A DNA stretch of 64,000 nt, taken from NCBI RefSeq assembly GCF_902686445.1, contig NC_062214.1, positions 91,120,738-91,184,737 of the forward strand. The letters are read 5' to 3'. Shown here piece by piece: positions 22,111-34,009 of this stretch. Source of the DNA: Sciurus carolinensis. Taxonomy: Eukaryota > Chordata > Mammalia > Rodentia > Sciuridae. Made by a program: the position numbers and the translations under genes. The notes under the pieces were generated by a model that ran no database searches, was not told the DNA's origin, and saw only the letters and a program-made list of their open reading frames with translations. The first letter of the stretch is position 1. Each line of letters begins with the position of its first letter.

Positions 22111-23169
22111 TAGACATAACTGTAATTTGCTCCCTGTCACGTTAAGATATTTATCTAGCAAATGTGTTCTGCTCTGAGAGAACGTGGGATTTATCCAGCT
22201 AATTATTAAGATGGAAATGGTACCACATTTGCTCCTACAATTATAAACAACTGACCTAGGAGGAAAGCCATCAGACTTTCTTTTACATTCATACACTTGA
22301 AAAAGTCTTGACTACTTTTTCCTTTTAATTAAAAAAAAAAAAAAAAAAAACAGGATTGCCGAAAAGTCTGCTTGATTGACTGAACATGAAATGTATTTTG
22401 TCCTTTGTTAAGAGAAAGGAGGAAACAATGACAGGGACAGGAAATGAACATGAAAGCAGCATGCAGTTTAATGCCTGCATGCCTATGCTGGCATTCTTAC
22501 TCTCCCCAAATAATTTACAAGTAATGCCATCACAAAATTAAAGAGCTGTCTTAGAACCCTTGAGAAACCACAACTGCCTTCTTTAGATGTTCTCTGGGTT
22601 CAAATTTCACTTTGAGCTCCATCTAAATAGTGCCTGTACCTATTTTTATGGATAACAGTTTTGAAACATACACTACTGAGTACAAGAATACAAACTATAC
22701 TTATTCAAAGTGAGAATATTTTCAACTTGCTCTGCTCTCAGCATAGGCCAAGAGACTTAAAACCCAGAGTAGCAATGACTCATCTTCCCACAGTAAAAGC
22801 AGACCCCACGATGACACCTGGAGTGTAGGTTATGGCCACCATCAACTCTGGACCATCTCCGCGTCAGATGGTCAAGCAAGAAGAAAGTCTAAAGCAGACA
22901 TGCAGTTACTCCCAGTGCTACAACTAAAGAGGGATTTAGATGCTGATTCAAAAAGGAAAAAAAAAAGCTATGATTTTCTCAACTGATAACACCTGTACCA
23001 TGTAGCAGATCACAGAATTTTTTAAATGCTAATGTTCTTATTTGGATTTTTCTGTATTCCTGGCCTGTCTCCACCATGAAAACACAAAACAAAAACTCCA
23101 AAAACTGAAAAACCCAGAAAATAGAGTAATTTTTGAATTTGCAGTACAGGTATAAGTGGACCAAAAAAT

Positions 23170-23179
23170 TTTATTTATT
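23170..23179 (-). promoter_or_regulatory. USP3: Candidate proximal USP3 poly(A) signal
   Basis: Two overlapping AATAAA hexamers on the minus strand (AATAAATAAA), about 600 bases beyond the stop. They could define a short USP3 isoform. Confidence 0.35.
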
Positions 23180-23772
23180 TAGTGCTGATAAACAGCAGTC
23201 ATGAGACACCACCAGCAGCAATTACCTGGTCTACTTAAGGATGCCCTCTCAGTTATCTTTTACAGTCAAAAAGAATGATTACTGAGCAGTCACTGTGAAA
23301 TCTCGTGGGCCACAAATTCCACACAGACATGATCCTTGATTGGGAGTCAACCTGATCTCCATCCCAGATGTGAAAAGGCAGCAGGCAGTTACGTCACTCT
23401 TCACACTCAAGAGCATGCCTTGCTTTCAGCATGTGAGAGTAACAAAAGCGTTGATGTAAATGTGCTCGAAGTGAGAACTGAAAACATTAATATAAAAAAG
23501 GCAAACAGAACTAAGTTCTTGAAACTATATATAAAAATTGAATTATTACAACTAAAGCAGCAAATCAAAATGTCTGCTGAGGTTTTCTGGTAGAACAAGA
23601 ACAACAAAAAATTAGTTGGTGCCCATGTTCAATAAGTCACTACTAATGACACAACTAAACCCAAAACAGGAAATTGAAAAGTGCATAATGAAATTAAATC
23701 TTGGATCAAGTATTTATGGAAAATTGGAAATGTTGTCCGGTATAGTTGATGAATAATGATTCAGAGGAGGTA

Positions 23773-23938
23773 TTAAAGTTTATCTGATCCAGCTTTGGCC
23801 TGGCGCTCCACATAAAAAAGGATGTAGGCCTTTGCCTTCACTACGGTCTCTTCGTCAGTCAGTGTTACAGTACTGTCATTGAAGTGGAACCAGCGGCCTT
23901 CATGAGTTGCATATGCCGTGTAATGTCCAGAACCAACC
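23773..23938 (-). CDS. USP3: USP3 last coding exon, His box and stop
   Basis: The exon (166 bases) begins with the base completing a split glycine codon and encodes [20 protein letters not shown], then [20 protein letters not shown], and ends [14 protein letters not shown] and TAA at 23773-23775. It carries the catalytic histidine (GSGHYTAY) and the FNDSTV segment with the Asp/Asn partner of the cysteine-protease triad. USP3 is a nuclear ubiquitin protease that removes ubiquitin from histones H2A and H2B. The acceptor is CTTTACAG. Confidence 0.97.
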
Positions 23939-25417
23939 CTGTAAAGAAAAGGCACAAGATCAAAGAAAAACAAGACTGCAGAAGTCACAAGGACTTGTGC
24001 AAACATATGACCATTTGTTATATGTATAATAGATTTTAATAAATCCTGTAATTAAACTTTTGGTTTAAGATAGTTGACTGAGCTCATGTGTTTATTTTCC
24101 TTCAAATCTACTGAAAAGATAAGCAATATATTGGTACTGGAAAACAGCAAAGAATACCATCAATTGACCAGAAATTGAGGGTTTTCTAGAACACACAAAG
24201 CAGATAGCACTGGATTAATAGGAAAACTAAACAGAATTGTAAAACTTTTAACCTAACAAGTCAAAGCCTACAGAGATATGGAAAACTGAATGCCAGATTT
24301 CTTGTCAGAATCTTGGAAAAAACAGCTTAGGAACCAGTCTGCCTCAGTGGAAGCACCTTCCCTGATACTTTGGTTATCAAGGGCTTTTCCCTGTCAGCAT
24401 GACCCAGCTGTCACACACAGCACCCCAGGGTCAGCCCTCCCCATCAGGAGAGAGACCTACTAGAAAAACCCTTACTGCAAAAGACAAAAACATAAAAGTT
24501 ATGAACTAATCTTCAATTTGAGTACAGATGAAACTCAAATTGATGACTTGGAAAAAACATGCCATGGTGGTCTTTGGAAACAGAGACAGAAGATACAGCC
24601 AAGAAACTAACTATACACTTAATAGGAATTCCAGAAGAGAGAAAAGAGAATGAGGTAGAACATATAAACATGTCTGTGAGGTGAAGACTAAAAGTATCCC
24701 TACTAGCTACCAAGCAGGAATGCATCTAATATTTCTTAAGTCCAAAAGTAGATGATCCTACAACTTCCAGAGAAAAAACAGGGATGCCTATAAAGAAGTG
24801 AGAATTAGATTTGTACTGGATTTGTCATATGTAACACTAGATGGTGACATCAACAGGTAATGTCTACAAAGTTGTGAGGAAAAGGATTTTAAACATGGGT
24901 ATTGATTTGCCCAAGTATAGCAATCCATGTTTGAAGGTAAAATAACCATTCTCAAATGACCAAAAATAAGAAGGTATGTACCTCTAATATTAGCTTTCAA
25001 GGAAAAAAAAATGTAATTCAAAATTAAAAATGAATCTTTAAGGTACATGACATGGGTAAATTATTTCAAATATTATTCCATTTTCCCCTCATATAAATTT
25101 TAATTGGCAAAGAAAATAAATGACTTGGGAGTGAAGATGACTCAGGATACTGTGGATAAAAGATTAGGTGCTCGATTCTGGACTCAAATGAACCTTTCTC
25201 CATTTTGCTTTTATGTTCCTTCTCTTACTGCTTCACAACATCCTCTCAGGAACTCTTTTCATATCAAGATCGAAGGAAAGTTCTACTTGACCTATTTTAA
25301 TGAGTCTGAATTCATTTTTAGGGAGTTCAGAGACAATTAACAAAACTGTGCAAAATTGCAGGTGTTCTTATCCACACCAGTTGTTCCCACCCACAAGCAG
25401 AAGACTGACATACTCAC
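23939..25417 (-). other. USP3: USP3 intron with an L1 ORF1 fragment
   Basis: A 1.48-kb GT-AG intron. An old L1 fragment lies at about 24540-25060 (listed separately). From 23939 to 24540 nothing is recognised. Confidence 0.8.
24540..25060 (+). mobile_element. Old L1 (L1M type) ORF1-region fragment
   Basis: Text typical of L1 ORF1 sits in order: ATAGGAATTCCAGAAGAGAG with AAAAGAGAATGAGG, then AGATGATCCTACAACTTCC with AGAGAAAAAACAGG. It has many stops and no coding potential. It runs opposite to USP3. Confidence 0.55.
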
Positions 25418-25485
25418 CCAGAACCATGGTGCACCACTACAGCAGCAAGGTCATACAGGCAGTTCTCTGGGCCACTGTTCTCGGG
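25418..25485 (-). CDS. USP3: USP3 coding exon (second from last)
   Basis: A 68-base exon encoding PENSGPENCLYDLAAVVVHH and GS plus two bases of glycine. It leads directly into the His box in the next exon. Acceptor GTTCCACAG, donor CTGG|GTGAGT. Confidence 0.96.
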
Positions 25486-25643
25486 CTGTGGAACAAGGGA
25501 GAAGGCATCACCAGAACTGGATTAGAAGCAGTGGCCAATGACATCAGAGTCTCTTGCCTCTCTGACTTCTACTCTCTTGGTGTGAAGACTTAATTTTAAC
25601 ATACAGACACCTTTTCACCATGCTAAAAAGGTAATCACCTTAC
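25486..25643 (-). other. USP3: USP3 short intron
   Basis: A 158-base intron, GTAAGG to CCACAG, with no features. Confidence 0.95.
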
Positions 25644-25757
25644 CTCTAGTAAGTAGCATTTCATGTCTAAGCCTCTCAGTGGAAATTCTACGTATGTATC
25701 AACTTTGTTTCTTAAATATGCTGTCCAATGAAATCTTTTCAAATGCAAGCATAGCAC
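25644..25757 (-). CDS. USP3: USP3 coding exon (third from last)
   Basis: The 114-base exon (38 codons, phase 0 at both ends) encodes [20 protein letters not shown] and ends [14 protein letters not shown] is the conserved USP motif that forms part of the palm and precedes the finger-thumb return. Acceptor GTCATCCAG, donor GAG|GTAAGG. Confidence 0.97.
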
Positions 25758-26051
25758 CTGGATGACAAGAGATAAGGATGAACACTGTGAACCAACACCC
25801 AATTTCGCTTCCAATAACTTCCAGCCTAATGTCTCTCAAATAGTATTTGAGGTACCCTATCAGTTTTTCTTCTGATCCTTGCTATTGCTTTCTTCCAGCA
25901 TACCTTATGCACTCTCAAAAGTTCAGCTTTTATTGAAACCCTGGAGACCAATACAAAACAGTTCACATAGTCTAAAATTATAAGAATTTTTTTCATTAGA
26001 CAAGCATTTTCCCCTTTGAAATACCATCATAATTTGAAATTCAACACTTAC
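25758..26051 (-). other. USP3: USP3 intron
   Basis: A 294-base GT-AG intron (GTAAGTG to CATCCAG) with no recognised element. Confidence 0.95.
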
Positions 26052-26170
26052 CTTGGGCAGTTTTTGAATCCAAAACTTTTTTGTGGACTTTTGTTTCTTT
26101 TTGCATTTATGGCACATATATAACTCTGTCTCATCAAGTTCTTCTAAGTCAGTAAAACTGCGAAGACAAT
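26052..26170 (-). CDS. USP3: USP3 coding exon (fourth from last), zinc finger part
   Basis: The 119-base exon starts with two bases of a split aspartate codon and encodes CLRSFTDLEELDETELYMCH, then KCKKKQKSTKKFWIQKLPK. The CHKC pair is the second CxxC of the structural zinc site in the USP finger domain; its partner CLIC is in the exon at 40702-40808. Acceptor TGGTTTTAG, donor AAG|GTAAGTG. Confidence 0.97.
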
Positions 26171-26239
26171 CTAAAACCAAATTGATTTTGGCAGCATTAA
26201 AACAAGATGACTTTTATAGAGACAGTGCAGTGTAGGGGG

Positions 26240-26440
26240 GGAAAGTGTGAATTTGAAGTTAAATGAATCACATTTAAAGCTCAGCTGTATCAGCTCTGTG
26301 ACCTTAGAAAAGTTAGCCTTCCTCAGGTGCAAAGCGGAAACAAAAAATGATATCTACTTTGAAAAGCTATGTGAAGACAAGAAGTAACATGTGTAAAGCA
26401 CCTGGCATCATGCCTGACATCTGGAGATGATCAATCAATG
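26240..26440 (+). repeat. MIR SINE
   Basis: Sense MIR text: TCAGCTCTGTGACCTTAGAA, then GTGTAAAGCACCTGGCATCA, then GATCAATCAATGAAAAATG. Confidence 0.7.
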
Positions 26441-26751
26441 AAAAATGATGTTGGTTTTACTACAATAAACAAAAGAATTAGTCTTGAAATTCTAGTTAAA
26501 AAAAAAAAAAAAACTCATTCCTGATTAAATCAAAGTTTCAGTAGCAATTTCTCTCAATACATGACCTTACAGAGGACACAAAGCCCCAAACTTATAAAAA
26601 AGAAAGTAAAATTTAGATCAAACATTTCAAAGTAAACAGATCACAGAAAGTTAATCTCCAATCTCCAATGAAACTTTTGTCTAGACTCTACTCTCAAGTC
26701 CCCTACATAAATCACAGCTATTTTTTTTTACAAAAAGTTTTAATTGTTTAA

Positions 26752-26962
26752 TCTGGGGTTTGGTAAACTGTGGTTCTGAGCCAAATCTAGCCAGCCACCT
26801 GGTTTTGTAAATTATTTCTGTTGGAACACAGCCACACCCATTTGCTTACAAATGGCCTTTTATACTACAATAGCAGAATTCAGCTGCTGGGCAAATAGAC
26901 TTTATAGGCTGCAAAACCTAACATAGTTTTTCTTTGCTTTTTTACAGAAAGTTTGTCAACTC
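26752..26962. mobile_element. hAT-Charlie type MITE
   Basis: Near-matching inverted ends (CTGGGGTTTGGTAAACTG on the left; AGTTTGTCAACTCCTG on the right). The inner text is typical of a common mammalian MITE: TTGGAACACAGCCACACCC, then AAATGGCCTTTTATACTACA. I do not assign the family name. Confidence 0.7.
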
Positions 26963-27894
26963 CTGCAACCAATCATATTCAGAAGTCTATATAAAATGTA
27001 TGTTGTTATTCCACAGAAAAAATACTGTACCCACTGCTCAGGGCAAGAGATGGATTCGCTCCAACACCTGAGAAGCCATGGTCTATGTGCACATCTGCTA
27101 GAGTTGTGCAGTGGGCAATGTCACTTTCCTCCCCCAGAAGTAGCCATATCCTCTAGTGTTAATAATTTCTTTGCTTATTCTTTTAGACTTCAAATATGCA
27201 TTTATGTATCTTTAAACAATGTATTAGTTTGATAAGATGGGTAAGCCGTGGAAGCAAAGACAAGATTGTCTCTGACTCTTGAGTTTCCAGGTCACAGTCA
27301 GCCTCAGCTTTCCTCAAGAGAGTATAAGAAAAAGTTTCTATGGGGAAGTTAGTGGGAGTAAGGTTTAATAGGGCTTAGGTGTGGCCTGGTATTAGAGAGG
27401 CAAGTGCAGGGTGAAGGGCCCATGCATTCTTGAATAAGCCTTTGCTTCCTGATTCTAGTGCCTGGAAGGTACATCCTATCTCTGCCTTCCCCTCCCCTCA
27501 ATTTTCATTTCTTTCCTTGGATCTTTTTAAACCTCCCCTTCTTCAATTTTGCCCTCAGAGTCCATGAATACAGCTTCATCAAGAATGGTTCCTGGGAAAG
27601 GTATATTGTTTCAACATTGTACTCCTGAAGCAAATCTCAAGACACTAAACCAAACTTGCACACATAGTGATGCCATTTTCAGGGGCCTCCAAGTTCCATG
27701 TCTCTAGCTATAAAGATCATTGACTATCCTGTGGACTGGCTGGCACTACAAATCCCTTTAGCTGGCCACTGTGGTGCCTATAAGCTGTGAAGCTGAAATC
27801 ATGGGAGCTTTTATAAGCAAGTATTTGTTGCATCATGTAAAAAGCTGTGGTCTGGGCGGGGATGTAAGATGTGCAAAGAAAACTACTGTCAAAA

Positions 27895-28145
27895 GAATGA
27901 AAAGACAGGATATAATGTCAACACACAACAATCAGCTGCATTTCTGTATATTAACAATGAACAAGCCAAAAAGAAAATTAAGACAATTCCATTTACAATT
28001 TCATCAAAAAAAAAAAAAAATTCTCAGGAACACATTTAACCCAAGGCAACAAAAGACTTGTACCTGAAAACTATAAAACATCACTAAGAGAAATTTAAAA
28101 ACATAAATAATGAAAAGACACTCTGTTCATGGGTTCAATATCCTG
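27895..28145 (+). mobile_element. L1 ORF2 fragment
   Basis: Sense L1 ORF2 text: AACAATCAGCTGCATTTCTG, CAATTCCATTTACAATTTCA, then ACTTGTACCTGAAAACTATA. It carries an A-run at 28006-28020 and has stops. It runs opposite to USP3. Confidence 0.75.
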
Positions 28146-28244
28146 TCATTAGCAGGGGGTTACTAAAGAGTTAGTAGAAGGTACTATCAGTTTCCTTTGG
28201 TAATTATTTAGAATCTCCAAGAACCTAATAACTCTTTTATTTTT

Positions 28245-28305
28245 AATACTTTTTCTTTAGTTGTCGATGAATCATTTTATTTTATTTATATGTGGTGTGA
28301 AGCCC
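28245..28305 (-). mobile_element. ID SINE tail fragment
   Basis: Plus strand TTTAGTTGTCGATGAATC then TTTTATTTATATGTGGTG is the reversed long tail of the squirrel ID element. The ID body itself is missing. Confidence 0.6.
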
Positions 28306-28924
28306 TACCTTCCAGACATACCAAGGTTAAGGAATTTTTAAAAAGTATTATTTGAAAGTTGTTTTATAAAAAGTAAGCAGTTGGAACTTTAGAATGATTA
28401 TGCAGTTTTATTTTTTGTTTTTTTAACTCATAGAAAGCATTACAAATTAATACTCAGTTTCTAGGAATGCTGAAGAACCTTTTTGAAACCCACAGTGGAG
28501 ATGACTACAGTAGTGGGGGTGAGTCTCTACTAATCAACTAGGGGATACAGTGCAATAGCCTCATTACCAAAACTCCCTCGGAGGCTCCCCTCTAGCACAC
28601 TGGTCCCTGATATTAGCCTGCTGCTACTGTCACAATGAGGATTGCCCTCCACCCCGCTATGGAACTGCAGCAGTAAGTGTAGAGCTCCTGAACCTGTTGA
28701 GCAGTAGGGAAAGGTGTGGGAACGGGGCTTCTTAAGGGGGGAAAAAACCAAAACCCAAACTAATGAACAATGAGAACAAGAATTTCTAGCATTATCACTA
28801 TTTTCTTCTAAATAACTCACCCCCCACCTTTACCCTCGGTATAATTTGTCTCAGACTTGCCAGAGAAGTTAAAGTCAGAATTGTTTCATAACCATAACAA
28901 TAGATCCAGTGGCAGTTGCAACTA

Positions 28925-29035
28925 TACACAGCAGATGGGAGGCAGTGTTGCTCAGTGGTAAAGCTCATGAGTTCCAGAGTAGGCCTGCCTGGATTTCAAT
29001 TCTGGCATAAGCTCTGCCAGCTGTTTTACTACTGA
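28925..29035 (+). repeat. MIR SINE, 5' part
   Basis: Sense MIR head: GTTCCAGAGTAGGCCTGCCT, then GGATTTCAATTCTGGCATAA, then GCTCTGCCAGCTGTTTTAC. Confidence 0.65.
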
Positions 29036-29350
29036 AACACTTTTTTATTGCTAAAAATTGGAAACAATTTAAGGTACTAATTTAATAAATTTTACTATGT
29101 ATTAAAGAAAGATAAAGGTGATAATAGCTGTGCCATAGCAAAAATGTACCTACAAAATATCATTAACACTATGTATGGAAGTAAATATGTACAGTGATTT
29201 CATTTATGTAAACTAAACATTTATATGTGCATTAAAATTATTAAACAGCATGTTATCTCAGGGAAGTGGGATTCAAGAGGAAATGGAACTGTCACCTATT
29301 TTTTCATTTTTTAGACCTATTTATTTCATAATATTTGAGGGGAGTAAAAC
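29036..29350 (+). mobile_element. Old L1 (L1M type) 3' fragment
   Basis: Text such as TTTATTGCTAAAAATTGGAA followed by a degraded L1 3' end (AGTGATTTCATTTATGTAAA). Low similarity and no coding frame. Confidence 0.4.
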
Positions 29351-31373
29351 AAAATGTACTAACTTATGCACACTTCCTAACTATGCTTTGCTAAATTAAA
29401 TTTATGTAGTACATAAAGGTGATCTAATAACTTTAACAAACCAGTTTTACTGTAGTTGCTATTTGAATAGTTTATATTATGTGGAAGACTGCCAGTTGTA
29501 AAAATATGCCCTGAGAGAATCTTAGGAGTTTCAAAACTGATGTATATTTTTCCTCTCATGAAATGCAATAAAGTATAAGCAGCTTCCTCAGAGTCTTAAT
29601 TAAGACACTAACATATACTATTTTGCTAAGAGAAGAAAAGAAAAAATGTTGATGGCATAATAGAAAAATATGAACTGTGCACATTTATAGTCTACCACTT
29701 TCACTAAAAGATAATATCTATCCTTTTCACCCATTTATTACTTATGTTTTCTTGAATAAGATTAATATTTTTTCTGATGTTATAATGACTATTTGCATTT
29801 TTCTCTTATTTATATATTTTGCTTCAGCACAACACAGATAACTTTTGACAGATAATCCTTATCAAGTGAGCATTTCTAATTCTCCCTTAATACAAGATTT
29901 ATCTTGTTCTCTTAATCAGTGATGAATCTGAAATTTTGTCAAAGCCCATTTGTGCATATTAATTGTCTTCTGTGACACTTTTAGTATACTACTGAATACT
30001 GTTTGCTAATACTTTTAGAATTCTTTGATCTATAACATAAAAAAGAGTAAAGTATATTTTTTCCTTTTGAATGGAATCTTTGTCAGGTTTTTACAACTAG
30101 GGTTATTTTAGCCTTTCATATTATGCATACTTTCTGTTAATAACTTCAAATCCCAGGGTTCTCTCAACCAAGTATAACAATTAAAGATTCAAAAGGCACA
30201 CATGACGTCCTTGCCAAGTGAACTTGAAGTATGTAGGTGACTTACAAGTAATCAATTACACATCTCCATCTCCAGTTAACTAAGAAATGTTTATCAATCA
30301 TCCACACTGAATGTCCAAGAAAAGAAGTGCTCTTATTGACAAGAGTGGTAACAAAAAGAATGAGGAATTGCCAGATCCTGTCATCTACCTGTTTAAGCTG
30401 ACAGTAAGCTCATTAGCAAAATAAAAATCAAGTCTGATAACTGAAAGGAAAAGCTTAGTTGAGAATATAGGAAACATGTTTCTGACCAAATTGTAATCTT
30501 CTCAGGATGGTCTGAGTCCCCTGAAGTTTCTAACACTAATCATGGAGTCTACACAGAGAAAAATACTACCTAGGATGCAAGGCAAATGCCACTGCCACTT
30601 TTCTTGTTTATAGTACCAATCAACTACACAAGCTGTCACATACTCTCTTCCCTGAATGGTCTTCAGGAAGGAAACAACTGCTCAGTATGAAATATTCTGG
30701 GATAATGCATAGCTGAGATACAGAAAGCAATAAGAATCATATATACTCAGAACACCACAATGCAGAAGTAAGGGAGAAGCCTGAATATATTAGGTCTCTG
30801 GGTCTTCTAACCAAAGAACATTTGGATTAACTAAGGTTCTGCTACTTATATTAAAAAGTATTATTTAGATACACATTCCTATATTTATGTTGAACATATT
30901 TTTAACTAATGTTAAAATTATTTAAAAAGTCATAATCCAATTTTGATTTTATAGTCTGAGTCTAATTCCTTTAATTCTCATTGATTTCCACTATAAATGA
31001 CCAGGTATTTGTTTTATGATTAAGTTAGCATGTATTCATATAAAAGAGAAAGTGATATGACATTCAATATCAAATATCATTTGATACTATGATAATATCT
31101 TAATCTAAGTAGGCCAAAAATCAGTTTTGGAGAAACATACTGTAGCCATATATTTTGTGAGGAGATGGAATAGATGAGACTTCCTTAAATTTTTCTTTCC
31201 TCTTGTTAAGACAATCAACACTAGTTGGATAGGAGGCAGTGAAATGAAAAAAAAAAATCTGCAAAATGTTTTAATATAGAGTTGCTCTTACCCCTTACAG
31301 TGGTTTAGCATCTAGGAGAGTTACCCTGAGAGATTATGCCTGAGCAAGTGCCACATCAAGACTTCTGCTGCAG

Positions 31374-31443
31374 GGCTGGGGAGATAGCTCAGTTGGTAGA
31401 GGCCCTGGGTTCAATCCCCAGCACCGCAAAAAAAAAAAAAAAA
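31374..31443 (+). mobile_element. ID SINE, internally deleted, with exact target duplication
   Basis: GGGCTGGGGAGATAGCTCAG then GTTGGTAGAGGCCCTGGGTT keeps the A- and B-box-like parts but lacks the central GTGCTTGCCTAGC segment. A pure A-tail follows. A 14-base target duplication (AAGACTTCTGCTGC) flanks it at 31358-31371 and 31444-31457. Confidence 0.9.
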
Positions 31444-31611
31444 AAGACTTCTGCTGCTTCTCTTTAAACAAGCCAAATGCTTATCAATACTCATATACCA
31501 ATGATAAAAGAAAGCCTACCCTTTCGCCAACAGAAAGTTGTGTTTCCACTAGGATAATCTGACTCTAGAGAGGTACTAAGAGAACTTTCTATAATAAAGG
31601 AAATGTTGTGT

Positions 31612-31766
31612 ATCTGCACTATCCAAGACAGTAGCCACTACCCACATGTGGTTACTGTGCATTTAAAATATAGCTAGTGTGACTAAGCAATTTAATTTTT
31701 CACTTTAATTTAAATTTTGACAGCCACATGTAACTCATGGTTACCAATGGAAAGTGCAATTTGCTT
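31612..31766. mobile_element. MER5-like hAT MITE
   Basis: Inverted ends: ACTATCCAAGACAGTAGCCA on the left and ATGGTTACCAATGGAAAGTG on the right. CCACATGTGGTTACTGTG and CCACATGTAACTCATGG lie inside. Confidence 0.75.
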
Positions 31767-31771
31767 CTTTA

Positions 31772-31797
31772 AAAAGATGTGTGCACACACATCTTTT
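31772..31797. repeat. Perfect inverted repeat, 12-base arms
   Basis: AAAAGATGTGTG and its reverse complement CACACATCTTTT are separated by CA. It lies between the MITE and the 3' edge of the old L1. It may be a chance cruciform in the L1-derived text. Confidence 0.8.
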
Positions 31798-31837
31798 AAA
31801 AATTTCTTCATTTTTAAAAAATGAGTAATATTTCATT

Positions 31838-31890
31838 GTGTATATACATATATATGTATATATGTGTATATATATATATATATACACACC
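31838..31890. repeat. TA/CA microsatellite
   Basis: Alternating TATATACATATATATG and ATATATATATATATAC text inside the L1 copy C 3' end. Confidence 0.9.
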
Positions 31891-32408
31891 ACATTTTCTT
31901 TATCCATTTGTCACACTGAGGGGCATCTGGGTTGATCCCATATTTTAACCATTGTGAACAGTGCTGCAATAAAAATGAGAGTGCACATATCTTTTAATTT
32001 CATTTCCTTTGGATTATATACCAAATAGTGGGATTGCTAGATCATACGGTAGTTCTATTTTTAATTTTTCAAGGCATCTCTATACCATTTACAATAATGG
32101 TCAAACTATTTACATTCCTACCAACAGTATATAAATTCCCCTTTTCAGTGTCACCAGCATTTGCTAATTTTTGTCTTTTTGATGACAGCAGTTCTAACTG
32201 GGATGAGATAGTATCTCATTGTGATTTTGATTTGCATTTGATGATTAGTGAGATTAGGCATTTTTTTCATATACTTATTTCTTATATGTCTTCTTTTTGA
32301 GAAGCATCTATTTAGATCTTTAGCCCATTTTTAAATTGGATTAATTGTACTTTTGGTGTTCAGTTTTTTTAGTTCCTTATACATTTTGATATTAATCACC
32401 TGTCAGAT

Positions 32409-33119
32409 TGTCAGGGACAGATACAAGTGGTGGGAACATGAGGTTAAGGGAATAATTCTATAAAATGGTCTGACTGTGCTGACCCCCACATGATTTCTTT
32501 TCCATGGAGCAATTTACCTGCAGCCATACCTGGCTTAAGTGGACAGGCTAGGTCACAGTCCTCAACAAGCTTATCTACAGGAGAAATGCAGGCCTAAAGT
32601 AATGTTGATAAGAGGAGCCTAAGTTACCCTGAAGGGGGAGATTTTGTGACCTTTGTCATAGACCAGATCCCAAAAGTTAAGGACATAAGACTAATTCTTC
32701 CTAACCATAAAATCTGTAAGAATTTATAAAATCTGTAAGAATTTATGGTTAAGAATCCAATTAGAACTGGTCAGCATGGGCCAAGGTGACCTAGAGTTGT
32801 CATGGCAGTGAGGACTTGAAAGTCTGATGTCATCCAGCTGTAAGTCAAAAGTCAAGAGGTGGACCTGGGTGGAACTTTCTGGAAACTTCTCTAGGATACC
32901 CAATAAAACTAGAGTGTAGGAGAGGCACACAGTCTCTTTCCTCTCTGCGAGGACCCCTTACCCCTTTTCCTTTTCCTATCCCTTCTCATACATTCAAGCC
33001 TGTTACTCTGAGCAATATGTCTGAACTCTTTCTGCCTTGATTGCAAGAATCAGGACTGCTGGAGGAAAGGGGTGTCTTCACAATACCTCAGTCTCCTGAA
33101 AGGCCCCAGCTCTGTAACA
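32409..33119 (+). mobile_element. Solo LTR of an endogenous retrovirus, class I type
   Basis: A 711-base block starts TGTCAGGGACAG and ends CTCTGTAACA. It interrupts L1 copy C exactly: L1 text resumes on each side. A 4-base direct repeat AGAT flanks it (32405-32408 and 33120-33123). TG...CA ends plus a 4-base duplication are typical of ERV1 LTRs. AATAAA at 32902-32907 fits an LTR poly(A) signal in plus orientation, opposite to USP3. There is no internal viral coding sequence, so it is a recombined single LTR. Confidence 0.8.
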
Positions 33120-34009
33120 AGATGACTAATTTGTAAATATTTTCTCCCACTCTGTATGTTGTCTTCACTCTTTGATTATTCCTCTGCTGTGCAGAAATTT
33201 CTTAGTTTGATATAATCCCATTTGTCTATTTTTGTTGCCTGTGCCTTTGAGGTCTTATCTAAAAACTCACTGCCTCCACCAAAGTCCTGTAGCATTTCCA
33301 CTGTTTTCTTGAATATCAGATTTTACATTTAGATCTTTGGCCCATTTTGAGTTGACATTTGTGTATGATAAAAGGAAGGGATCTAGTTTTACTCTTCAGC
33401 ATAGGTATGAAGAGTAGCACCATTTATTAAAGAGAATTCCTAAGTTCTTCACACATTTGTCAAAAGTCATCTGGCTGTAGGGAATGTAGATTAACTTCTG
33501 GGATGTCTATCCTGTTCCATTGGTCTATGTGTCTGTTTTTATACCAGTACCATGCTATTTTAGTTACTACAGCTTTGTAATACATCTTGAAATTGGCTAT
33601 TGCAATGCCTTCAGCTTATTTCTCTTTGTTCAGGACTGCCTTGGCTATTGGGGTCTTTTGTGCTTCCATGTGAATTTTAGTATTTTTTTCTTCTAGTTCT
33701 AAAAAAGAAAGTCATTGGTATTTTGGTGGGAGTTGCATTGAATCTGTAGATTGCTTTGAGTAGTATGGACATTTTAACAATGTTATTCCAATCCATGAAT
33801 GTGGGAGGTCTTTCCAACTTTTAGTGTCTTCTTCAATTCCTTTTTTCAGTGTTTTGTAATTTTCAATGTAGACATTCATCACATCCTTAAATAAGTTTAT
33901 TCTTTGGTATTCTGTGTGTGTAAGTATGTGTCTATGATGAATAGGATTGCTTTGATTTCTTTTTCAGCATTTTTTATTGGTGTATAGAAAATTTACTAAA
34001 TTTATTATT

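Larger units (their letters stand above)
20406..23772 (-). other. USP3: Probable USP3 3' UTR
   Basis: AT-rich sequence downstream of the USP3 stop. The far end is an estimate from an ATTAAA hexamer on the minus strand at 20424-20429. Other minus-strand AATAAA hexamers lie at 23170-23179 (two overlapping) and 21921-21926 and could give shorter transcripts. A MER5-like MITE (21948-22110) and a 20-base A-run (about 22331-22350) lie inside. The rest is unique. Confidence 0.4.

Noticed and set aside
32028..32300. 90-codon plus-strand frame rich in Phe and Leu, membrane-protein-like
   Set aside because: It is the antisense of old L1 ORF2; AT-rich antisense text gives Phe/Leu/Ile-rich frames by composition.
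32409..33119. Search for retroviral coding sequence at the LTR
   Set aside because: There is one LTR only, and L1 text resumes directly on both sides. No gag, pol or env reading is present.
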